From the NCBI GenBank assembly GCA_035288405.1, contig DATEAK010000171.1:1-5572 (forward strand): DNA of 5,572 nt, given 5' to 3'. Made by a program: the position numbers and the translations under genes. This DNA is from JACPSX01 sp035288405 [NCBI: bacterium] (lineage in GTDB: Bacteria > JACPSX01). Each line of letters begins with the position of its first letter. Position 1 is the first letter of the stretch. The notes beneath the pieces are model-generated. The model was not told the DNA's origin, searched no databases, and saw only the letters and a program-made list of their open reading frames with translations. This document shows positions 1 to 5,382 of the stretch, in pieces.

Positions 1-804
1 TGGATTCCGGGTAACCAGGGCGGTGAATCCGAAACCATTCTTGGTAGATGGCTAAAGCGAAGTGGGAACCGGCAAAAGGTCGTCATCGCCACGAAGGGCG
101 GAAAGGAAATGGGTCCGAACCAGAAAGGGCTCTCAAAACCCTATATTTTGCTTGCAGTAGAGGATTCACTGAAGCGTCTGCAGACGGATTACATCGACCT
201 GTATCAGTCCCATACCGAAGATCCGGAGACGCCTTTGGAAGAAACTCTGGAAACCTATGCAGAATTAATCAAACAAGGGAAGGTCCGGGCCATCGGCGTT
301 TCGAATTTAAGCGCAGAGCGGCTCTCCCAGGCGCTGCAAGCCGCCAAGCAAGGCTACCCCCGCTATGAAAGCTTGCAGCCTCTCTATAATCTCTGTGAGC
401 GTGCCGACTATGAAACGAAGCTCGAACCCCTCTGCCAGGAAAAGGGGTTGGGCGTGATCTGCTACCCCTCGCTGGCCAACGGATTTCTCACGGGCAAGTA
501 CAGGTCGGAAAAAGATCTCTCAAAAAGTCCTCGCGGCCCGAGAGTCACGAAATACTTAAATGAGCGGGGATTTCGGATCCTTCAGGCGCTCGATCAAGTC
601 GCAAAACAACTCAATTCAAATCCGGCGAGAGTTTCTTTGGCCTGGCTGATCGCGCGCCCCAGTATTACCGCTCCGATTGCCAGCGCCACGAGCCTGGAGC
701 AATTGAACGATCTCATCGAGGCGACAAAACTCGAACTCGATCACTCCACCATCGAACTGTTGAATCAAGCCAGTGCTTACACCGTTGCTGGGGAAACGCC
801 CTGA
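1..804 (+). CDS. aldo/keto reductase, 5'-truncated by the window edge
   Basis: This is the C-terminal 267 residues of a (beta/alpha)8-barrel NADPH-dependent oxidoreductase of the aldo/keto reductase superfamily. The frame is open from base 1, so the ATG at 109 is an internal methionine and not the start. The first visible residues (PGNQGGESETILGRWLK) match the segment that in this family follows the DTADxY motif. The catalytic Asp and Tyr are therefore outside the window, and roughly 50 to 60 residues are missing from an expected 320 or so. The other two members of the tetrad are visible: Lys32 of the fragment in ATKGG and His71 in DLYQSH. The barrel motif KVRAIGVSNLS (about 94-104) and the cofactor-side region PSITAPIASATSLEQLNDL (about 220-238) are also present. 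The substrate cannot be told from sequence; the family reduces many aldehydes and ketones. The gene ends tail to tail with ssrA. Confidence 0.92.
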   Translation, partial: WIPGNQGGESETILGRWLKRSGNRQKVVIATKGGKEMGPNQKGLSKPYILLAVEDSLKRLQTDYIDLYQSHTEDPETPLEETLETYAELIKQGKVRAIGVSNLSAERLSQALQAAKQGYPRYESLQPLYNLCERADYETKLEPLCQEKGLGVICYPSLANGFLTGKYRSEKDLSKSPRGPRVTKYLNERGFRILQALDQVAKQLNSNPARVSLAWLIARPSITAPIASATSLEQLNDLIEATKLELDHSTIELLNQASAYTVAGETP

Positions 805-809
805 AGTGG

Positions 810-876
810 TTGGCAGTCTGAGGCTGACGACAAACAAGCTGCGGTCCGTAAGGGCAGGCAACTATGCCAATTTTTT
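810..876 (+). terminator. possible terminator of the aldo/keto reductase gene
   Basis: A run of six T (871-876) is directly preceded by TGCCAA (865-870). This arm can pair with TTGGCA at 810-815, a perfect 6-bp stem with a long internal segment. Alternatively its TGCC part can pair locally with GGCA at 857-860 around the tetraloop ACTA. Either pairing followed by the T run resembles an intrinsic terminator for the + strand gene, but both stems are weak (long loop or only 4 bp). No comparable hairpin with a T run is visible for ssrA on the opposite strand in this 100-bp gap. Confidence 0.35.
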
Positions 877-904
877 CGGTCCCTGGATCTCCTGTTGTTC
901 AAAC

Positions 905-1263
905 TGGTGGAGGCGGGGGGAATCGAACCCCCGTCCGGAAATACTAGTCAGAAGCCTCTACATGCTTAGTCTGCGATTTAAATTTCGCTTCTCCCGTCTC
1001 CCGCAAACTGGATCCGGAATCGGCTAGCTCGGTGTTGTTTCGCCTCAGCAGCCCCTGAGCACAGCCGCCTAGGCTAGCCTGCTAATCTTACGCCCTTATC
1101 CGCCCTGTAGGCGCCGGACGGTAAGAACGCTAGCGGGTCTTAAGCCGCTAGAGCTACTTGATAATCGTTGGCGATTATCGTTCCCCATGTGTTTTACGAG
1201 ACCATGGGACCTCGGCATGCCACCCCTGTCTTTCCATATCCCCGTCGAAGCCATGTCGCCCCC
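905..1263 (-). ncRNA. ssrA: tmRNA (transfer-messenger RNA), one-piece
   Basis: tmRNA rescues ribosomes stalled on broken mRNAs. It enters the A site as an alanyl-tRNA mimic with SmpB and then serves as a short mRNA for a degradation tag. Read on the minus strand, the 5' end is GGGGGCGACATGGCTTCGAC and the 3' end is CGCCTCCACCA with an encoded CCA (905-907). The acceptor arms (1257-1263 and 909-915) form seven pairs including one G-U. A T arm has GGGGG and CCCCC flanking TTCGATT (916-932). The first pseudoknot is readable: CGAG/CTCG (1211-1214 with 1197-1200) and CCCATG/CATGGG (1203-1208 with 1184-1189). The tag frame follows at 1140-1172. The 359-nt length is normal for a one-piece tmRNA, and nothing suggests a permuted two-piece form. 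smpB lies 100 bp upstream on the same strand. Confidence 0.97.
1140..1172 (-). other. tmRNA tag-peptide reading frame, ANDYQVALAA
   Basis: Within ssrA, the minus strand reads GCC AAC GAT TAT CAA GTA GCT CTA GCG GCT TAA, giving ANDYQVALAA followed by a stop. GCC is the probable resume codon because it is preceded by ATAATC, which corresponds to the AUAGUC element before the resume codon in Escherichia coli tmRNA. It lies just after the first pseudoknot. The C-terminal ALAA is the hallmark recognised by ClpXP-type proteases, and the AND start resembles the E. coli tag. The exact resume codon is inferred by analogy; the ALAA-stop end is seen directly. Confidence 0.92.
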
Positions 1264-1268
1264 AACGG

Positions 1269-1325
1269 ATTCTGTCAGACGAGTCGACTAATTTCAATTG
1301 TATCCTTCGGAAGAACAGAAAGCAA
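1269..1325 (-). promoter_or_regulatory. candidate sigma-70 promoters for ssrA
   Basis: On the minus strand, TTGAAA (1292-1297) and CAGAAT (1269-1274) are separated by exactly 17 bp and end five bases before the mature tmRNA 5' end, a position suited to ssrA. They match the consensus at 5 and 4 of 6 bases. A second, overlapping option is TTGCTT (1320-1325) with TACAAT (1297-1302), again 17 bp apart. It would start transcription about 25 nt upstream and leave a leader for RNase P to remove. Either implies that ssrA can be transcribed independently of smpB. This is a prediction from consensus matching only. Confidence 0.5.
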
Positions 1326-1363
1326 TGGGATCGAAGGCTCGCAATCCATGCAAATCTACGGAT

Positions 1364-1828
1364 TTACTCCCGTTTTTTATGGTCCCGGAAGGCCCGCGCG
1401 ACTTCTCGATCCGCCTCCCTCTTCTTCACGTCTTCCCGGCGGTCGTATTGCTTCTTCCCGCGGGCCAAGGCAATCTCCACTTTGGCGTTGCCCCGCAGAA
1501 AATAGAGGCGAAGGGGGATGATCGTGTACCCTTTCTGGGTCGTCGCCCCGTACAGTTTCTTGATCTCGCGCTTGCGTAGGAGGAGCTTGCGAGCGCGCAG
1601 AGGATCATGATTAAACTGGTTGCCGGCTGAGTACGGGCTGATGTGGCAGTGTAGAAGGAAGACCTCGCCGTCCACAACGTCCGCATAGCTGTCCTTGAGG
1701 TTTGCTTTCCCCTCCCGCAGGGACTTAACTTCCGTCCCCTTTAAGGCAATCCCGGCCTCATAAACTTCGTCTATGAAGTAGTCGTGTCTTGCCGAGCGGT
1801 TCGTGCAGATGACCTTTTCACCAGCCAT
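1364..1828 (-). CDS. smpB: SsrA-binding protein SmpB
   Basis: SmpB binds the tRNA-like domain of tmRNA, delivers it to stalled ribosomes, and places its C-terminal tail in the empty mRNA channel. The 154 residues are full length for the family. Recognisable blocks in order are: the N-terminal [17 protein letters not shown]; the OB-fold signature [20 protein letters not shown] (about 26-45); [23 protein letters not shown] (about 62-84); the [11 protein letters not shown] strand pair; and the GKKQYDRRE motif followed by a Lys/Arg-rich tail ending in DHKKRE. The ATG at 1828 is supported by GAGGG (1838-1842) nine bases upstream. The gene lies between rlmN (127-bp gap) and ssrA (100-bp gap), all on the minus strand. 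Linkage to its RNA partner is a known but not universal arrangement. A weak hairpin just past the stop (1328-1347) may partly separate it from ssrA. Confidence 0.98.
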   Translation of the reverse strand: MAGEKVICTNRSARHDYFIDEVYEAGIALKGTEVKSLREGKANLKDSYADVVDGEVFLLHCHISPYSAGNQFNHDPLRARKLLLRKREIKKLYGATTQKGYTIIPLRLYFLRGNAKVEIALARGKKQYDRREDVKKREADREVARAFRDHKKRE

Positions 1829-1885
1829 GATTCACATCCCTCGAATCGAGTCTCCCTTTTATCATAACGATTTCCTGCGGGTCCT

Positions 1886-1935
1886 GGGGGAATTTCTCAT
1901 TCCCTACCCTGACCTCCGGTTTGCACAGGGAGGTT
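1886..1935 (-). other. rlmN-smpB intergenic dyads
   Basis: The 127-bp gap between rlmN and smpB holds two inverted repeats. GGGAAT-TTCTC-ATTCCC (1888-1904) has a perfect 6-bp stem and 5-nt loop. ACCTCC-N11-GGAGGT (1912-1934) has a 6-bp stem with the 10-mer GTTTGCACAG inside its loop region. The second lies 22 bp past the rlmN stop and could slow polymerase or protect the mRNA end. Neither is followed by a T run on the minus strand, so I do not call an intrinsic terminator. TATGAT, upstream of smpB on the minus strand, resembles a -10 box but has no good -35 partner. Confidence 0.35.
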
Positions 1936-1955
1936 GCGATGCGGAAGTATCTATG

Positions 1956-3023
1956 TCAACGAGCAGGGGCGGAAACGGCAATCTCGCTTAACGTATCGGG
2001 GTTCGTGACCAGTTGACCACAAGCGGCCAGAATATCGATTCCGCGACTCTCGCGGATTAGGGCGGTCAGATGACGGTTCTGGAGAACTTCTTGGAAAGCG
2101 GCTACCCGCTGGGGAGACGGGCGGTGAAACAAGGCCCCCGGAAACGGGTTAAAAGGGATGAGATTGATCTTGCAGCGGATGCCTTGCAGCAGACGGGCCA
2201 GCTCCGCCGCTTGTTGGGGGGAATCATTAACGCCATCGAGTAAAACATATTCAAAAGTGATCCGCCGGCGCGGGGCAAGAGGGTACTGACGGCAGGCTTC
2301 CAGAAGAGATGACAAGGGGTATTTCTTGTTGATCGGCATAATCCGCGTGCGCACCGGATCAGACGAAGCATTGAGGGACACGGCCAGGTTGACCTTCAGG
2401 TCCTCCTGCCCCAGTTTTTTGATCGCCGGAACGAGACCGCTCGTGGACAGAGTGATGCGGCGGGGGGAAATGGACATTCCCTTGGAATCCGTCATGAGCC
2501 GGATTGCCTTGACCACCTCCCGGTAGTTGTCCAGGGGCTCCCCCATCCCCATGAAGACGTAGTTGGTCAGCTTCTCTTCGGGAGGAATTTCCCGGACCAC
2601 GGACAGCACCTGATCGACGATTTCCCAGGCCCGCAGATTTCGAGTAAAGCCTCCAACTCCCGTCAGGCAAAACTTGCAGTCGAGCTTGCAGCCCACCTGG
2701 GTGGAAATGCACAGGGTTCTGCGATCTTCTGAGGGGATGAGAACACTTTCAATCCGGCGGCCGTCTTCCAAACCGAAGAGGAACTTTCGGGTTCCGTCGC
2801 CGGCAGTATGGGCACGGATCAACTGCAGGGTCTCGATCTCAGCCACTTCCTCCAGGCGACTGCGAAACTCCTTGGAAAGGTTGGTCATGTCATTGATGCG
2901 GACAGCTCTCTTGGCAAAGATCCAGTCGTACATCTGGCGGGCGTTATACGCTTTCCCCTGCAGATCCCCGACCAGCTCTTCCATTTCCGGAAGAGTCAAA
3001 TCTTTCAGATTTACAACCGACAT
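1956..3023 (-). CDS. rlmN: dual-specificity RNA methyltransferase RlmN (23S rRNA A2503 / tRNA A37 C2)
   Basis: RlmN is a radical-SAM enzyme that methylates C2 of A2503 in 23S rRNA, at the peptide-exit tunnel, and C2 of A37 in some tRNAs, supporting accuracy of translation. The 355 residues are a usual length. The radical-SAM cluster motif is C112-KLD-C116-KF-C119, and GMGEPLDN at 159-166 is the SAM-binding motif. Both mechanistic cysteines are present: Cys105 in RTLCISTQVGC, seven residues before the cluster as in E. coli, and Cys335 in AACGQL, the methyl carrier. NLAVSLNA (212-219) and INLIPFNPFPG (286-296) are family signatures. The N-terminal accessory domain (about 1-90) carries KAYNARQMYDWIF. 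The missing residue pattern that would mark a Cfr antibiotic-resistance enzyme was not specifically tested, but length and motifs fit RlmN. The ATG at 3023 has GGGAG (3032-3036) eight bases upstream. The gene is divergent from the cyclase. Confidence 0.98.
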   Translation of the reverse strand: MSVVNLKDLTLPEMEELVGDLQGKAYNARQMYDWIFAKRAVRINDMTNLSKEFRSRLEEVAEIETLQLIRAHTAGDGTRKFLFGLEDGRRIESVLIPSEDRRTLCISTQVGCKLDCKFCLTGVGGFTRNLRAWEIVDQVLSVVREIPPEEKLTNYVFMGMGEPLDNYREVVKAIRLMTDSKGMSISPRRITLSTSGLVPAIKKLGQEDLKVNLAVSLNASSDPVRTRIMPINKKYPLSSLLEACRQYPLAPRRRITFEYVLLDGVNDSPQQAAELARLLQGIRCKINLIPFNPFPGALFHRPSPQRVAAFQEVLQNRHLTALIRESRGIDILAACGQLVTNPDTLSEIAVSAPAR

Positions 3024-3065
3024 GAAATCATCTCCCTATCAGGTCCCTTCGCCGGACCCATCCGA

Positions 3066-3094
3066 ACGTTACCACAGCCCCCTAACGCGGACAA
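3066..3094 (-). promoter_or_regulatory. weak candidate promoter for rlmN
   Basis: On the minus strand, TTGTCC (3089-3094) and TAACGT (3066-3071) are spaced 17 bp apart. The -10 is preceded by TG plus one base, as in extended -10 promoters. The hexamers match the consensus at only 4 and 3 of 6 positions. The predicted start would leave a leader of roughly 35 nt before the rlmN ATG, which is plausible. Low confidence because no better evidence exists. Confidence 0.3.
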
Positions 3095-3110
3095 GGTAAT
3101 GACTTGAGAA

Positions 3111-3139
3111 CTGTGCAAACTGCACTCCGATCTGTGCAA
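3111..3139 (+). repeat. CTGTGCAA direct repeats and GTGCA-AAC-TGCAC dyad, possible operator
   Basis: CTGTGCAA occurs at 3111-3118 and again at 3132-3139, a 21-bp period that is two turns of B-DNA and puts both copies on the same face. The first copy is also half of a perfect dyad, GTGCA (3113-3117), AAC, TGCAC (3121-3125). The extended first copy CTGTGCAAAC recurs exactly, in inverse orientation, at 1919-1928 upstream of smpB. Geometry and placement between divergent genes suggest a protein-binding site, but no known regulator is matched and chance is not excluded. Confidence 0.4.
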
Positions 3140-3359
3140 CTTCCGTTCAGGACCAAGCCGATACCAGAATTACTTCGTAACCTCTTATCTTCTAGCGCAT
3201 ATCACGGCGTCCTTTTCTTTGCCGCCGACCGATCGCGGTATCGTTCTTGCTCTCTGAAAACTCGCATCCCCTTTTTTCGAAGAACCGAGAAGCACAACCC
3301 ATTGTCGAAAACCCCGATGAGGGCCTTGAGATTTCTGCCCGCCCCAGAAGGAGCGCTCC

Positions 3360-4454
3360 ATGGATTCCAACAACGACCTGCACGAGAACATTATTGAAAG
3401 CTTGACCTCCGGCCTCATGGTGATCGATTCCCGCACATTTCAAATCCTGAGCTTCAACCAGGCCATGGAGCGCATCACCGGCCTCTCCCGCACGGAAGTT
3501 TTGCAGAGGCCCATCGAGGAAGTTTTCGCTTACGTGCAAGGGCTCTCCTGTGCGGATCTGGCAAAGGAAATGTGGGAAAAGGGAGTAGTCACCCGGCCTC
3601 GCATGCGCGTGACGCGGCCCACGGGTGAAGAATTGTACCGGGGGCTCAAAGCCGAGCCCCTCTATTCGCGCCAAGGCGAAGCCATGGGCATCGTCGTGCA
3701 TATTGAAGACGTCACCGAGCGGGAGGTCCTGCGCGAGAGCTTCAGCCGCTATGTGGCACCCCAGGTCGTGGAGGCGATCCTCTCCGAAAAACAAAAACTC
3801 AAGCTTTCCGGCTACCGACAGGAGGTGACGATTCTTTTCGCCGACATTCGCGGCTTCACCGAGCTGGCTGAGAGCCTGGAGCCGGAAGCGGTCGTCTCTC
3901 TTCTCAACGGATATTTCTCTCTCATGGTGGACGTGGTCCTGAAATACGAAGGGACCCTGGACAAATTCGTGGGAGATAATGTGATGGCCGTCTTTGGTGC
4001 CCCCATCAGCCGGGAGGATGACACCGAGCGGGCCCTGCGCGCCGCCATCGAAATGCAGGCCGAGATGGTTGGCTTCAATTCGGCGCGGGAGCAAGCCAAT
4101 CAGGAGCCCATCCACATGGGCATCGGCATCAACACGGGGATTGCCGTCGTGGGCAATGTGGGCTCCGAGAAGCGCATGGACTACACCGTGATCGGCGACG
4201 CCGTCAATGTGGCCGATCGCATCCAGAACCTTTCCCGTGGCGGGGAGATTCTGGTAAGCGAGCAAACCTACCGCAAAGTGAGCAAGGTGATCCGGGGAAG
4301 GCCCCTGTCCTCAGGCCGGGTCAGAGGAAGAGTGAATCCTGTGAAGATTTATCTCATTGAGGGACTACAGGAAGAAGGCTCGCCGGAGAATTCCAAGGCA
4401 TCCGAGAAGAACGCGGTAAGCTCGGATTTCACCTCCGCCAGCTTCTCGATCTGA
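3360..4454 (+). CDS. PAS-domain class III adenylate cyclase
   Basis: This is a predicted soluble sensor enzyme that makes cAMP from ATP. A PAS domain occupies about residues 8-118 (IIESLTSGLMVIDS at its start, VVHIEDVTERE at its end). A linker, ESFSRYVAPQVVEAIL (126-141), leads to a class III nucleotidyl cyclase domain (about 152-335). The metal-binding aspartates are Asp162 in FADIRGF and Asp206 in DKFVGDNVMAVFG. Lys202 and Thr276 (MDYTVIGDAVN) occupy the purine-selecting positions and favour ATP over GTP. Asn283 and Arg287 in NVADR fit the transition-state pair, so the enzyme looks active. No signal peptide or membrane segment is seen. What the PAS domain senses is unknown; no heme or flavin motif is identifiable. 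ATG at 3360 has AGGAG (3349-3353) six bases upstream. The last 35 residues, a Ser-rich tail after the domain, are encoded in sequence overlapping the 3' end of dusB. Confidence 0.95.
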   Translation: MDSNNDLHENIIESLTSGLMVIDSRTFQILSFNQAMERITGLSRTEVLQRPIEEVFAYVQGLSCADLAKEMWEKGVVTRPRMRVTRPTGEELYRGLKAEPLYSRQGEAMGIVVHIEDVTEREVLRESFSRYVAPQVVEAILSEKQKLKLSGYRQEVTILFADIRGFTELAESLEPEAVVSLLNGYFSLMVDVVLKYEGTLDKFVGDNVMAVFGAPISREDDTERALRAAIEMQAEMVGFNSAREQANQEPIHMGIGINTGIAVVGNVGSEKRMDYTVIGDAVNVADRIQNLSRGGEILVSEQTYRKVSKVIRGRPLSSGRVRGRVNPVKIYLIEGLQEEGSPENSKASEKNAVSSDFTSASFSI

Positions 4455-5371
4455 TTGATCCGGTCGCGAAACGCGGCAGCTCCCGGCAGGCCTCGAGTGT
4501 AGTGGGGCAGGTGCTTTCGCATGTGGAACACGGCTTCCCGTTCGTCCAGGTACGCCTCCAGAAGCTCCATATGCCGGTTCACCAGAGAGAGCTTTTCGGG
4601 AATCGATGGTGGCGGCGGGATTTCTCCGGTCTGCATGTAGTGGGCGATCTGGCGAAAGATCCAGGGAGAGCCCACGGCGCCGCGGCCGATCATGACCCCG
4701 TCGCAGCCCGTCTGCTCCAGCATCCGGCGGGCGTCTTCCGGAGACTTCACATCCCCGTTGCCGAAAACCGGGATGGAGACCGCCTCCTTGAATGCGGTAA
4801 TAAGGCTCCAGTCTGCTTCTCCTGAAAACTGCTGGGAGCGGGTGCGGGCGTGAATCGCAATGGCCTGCACTCCACACCCCTCCGCAATGCGCGCGATCTC
4901 GGGGCCGTTAATGGAGCGGTCATCCCAGCCGGCCCGGGTCTTCACCGTGACCGGGACGGAGACCGCTTTCACCGTGGCCTTGAGGATCGCCTCGACCAAC
5001 GGGGGGTTGCGCAACAGAGCCGCCCCTGCCGAGGCTTTGATGATCTTCGGCACCGGGCAGCCCATGTTGATGTCTACGATGTCGGCACCGCTTTCTTCTA
5101 CAATGGCTGCCGCTCGTGCCACCACATCGGGAGAGGAACCAAAGACCTGGACGCTCAACGGCTTTTCCTTCGGATCGGAAGCAAACAGACGGCGAGTTTT
5201 CTCGTTATTGCGCACCAGGGCCTCGGTGCTCACCATTTCGGTGCAGACCAGACCGCAGCCGGATTCCCGGGCCAGGAGGCGAAAGGGGATATTCGTCACT
5301 CCGGCCAATGGGGCCATGACCAGGTTGTTCTCGAGCTGGACAGTGCCGATCCGAATCGGTCTCAGCGTCAC
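4349..5371 (-). CDS. dusB: tRNA dihydrouridine synthase DusB
   Basis: This FMN-dependent enzyme reduces specific uridines in the tRNA D loop to dihydrouridine with NAD(P)H; E. coli DusB acts at U17. Of 340 residues, the TIM barrel shows APLAGVTNIPFR (20-31, FMN binding), the catalytic Cys105 in INMGCPVPKI, Lys144 in VKTRAGW, His174 in IHARTRSQQ, GNGDV (204-208) and GRGAVGSPWIF (229-239). The C-terminal helical tRNA-binding domain follows (about 258-321; HMRKHLPHYTRGLPG, then INQIEKLAEV). The start is GTG at 5371, chosen because AGGAG (5377-5381) lies five bases upstream and the protein then begins RPIRIG, matching the family. The last 20 or so residues extend beyond the usual end and lie antisense to the cyclase tail. 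The gene follows tsaD with 8 bp between them. DusB is the best subgroup by motif; DusA or DusC are less likely. Confidence 0.96.
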   Translation of the reverse strand: MTLRPIRIGTVQLENNLVMAPLAGVTNIPFRLLARESGCGLVCTEMVSTEALVRNNEKTRRLFASDPKEKPLSVQVFGSSPDVVARAAAIVEESGADIVDINMGCPVPKIIKASAGAALLRNPPLVEAILKATVKAVSVPVTVKTRAGWDDRSINGPEIARIAEGCGVQAIAIHARTRSQQFSGEADWSLITAFKEAVSIPVFGNGDVKSPEDARRMLEQTGCDGVMIGRGAVGSPWIFRQIAHYMQTGEIPPPPSIPEKLSLVNRHMELLEAYLDEREAVFHMRKHLPHYTRGLPGAAAFRDRINQIEKLAEVKSELTAFFSDALEFSGEPSSCSPSMR

Positions 5372-5382
5372 GCGTTCTCCTA
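5371..5382 (-). promoter_or_regulatory. tsaD stop / dusB ribosome site junction
   Basis: On the minus strand the tsaD stop TAG (5380-5382) is the first part of TAGGAG, whose AGGAG is the Shine-Dalgarno of dusB, followed after five bases by the GTG start. Ribosomes terminating on tsaD cover the dusB initiation site, so the two genes are probably co-transcribed and translationally coupled. The GTG start may keep dusB output below that of tsaD. The layout is seen directly; coupling is inferred. Confidence 0.75.

Larger units (their letters stand above)
3024..3359. other. divergent intergenic region between rlmN and the cyclase gene
   Basis: This 336-bp stretch contains no gene I can support; open frames running through it lack ribosome sites and recognisable proteins. 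It holds the rlmN ribosome site (3032-3036), a possible rlmN promoter (3066-3094), a repeat cluster at 3111-3139, and the cyclase ribosome site AGGAG (3349-3353). The part nearest the cyclase (about 3180-3345) is pyrimidine-rich in places. I saw no convincing -10/-35 pair for the cyclase, no sigma-54 site and no riboswitch fold, so how the cyclase is transcribed is not visible. Confidence 0.7.

Noticed and set aside
905-940. A tRNA-like 3' end (T arm plus CCA) that could be taken for a separate tRNA gene.
   Set aside because: There is no anticodon arm next to it; the acceptor partner lies about 350 bp away at 1257-1263, and the tag frame and pseudoknot lie between, so it is the tmRNA 3' end.
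1158-1579. Open frames of 93 to 117 codons on the + strand across the tmRNA 5' half and the smpB 3' end.
   Set aside because: They cover a structured RNA gene and the antisense of smpB; the translations are low-complexity and show no family resemblance.
1840-1850. Dyad CTCGA-A-TCGAG overlapping the smpB ribosome site.
   Set aside because: A short palindrome with a 1-bp centre cannot fold well as RNA, and there is no second copy in the window; it is likely to be chance.
3192-4265. A 357-codon open frame on the minus strand, opposite the cyclase gene.
   Set aside because: It is rich in His, Gly and Ala as expected of the antisense of a GC-rich gene, resembles no family I know, and runs through both the intergenic region and the entire conserved cyclase core.
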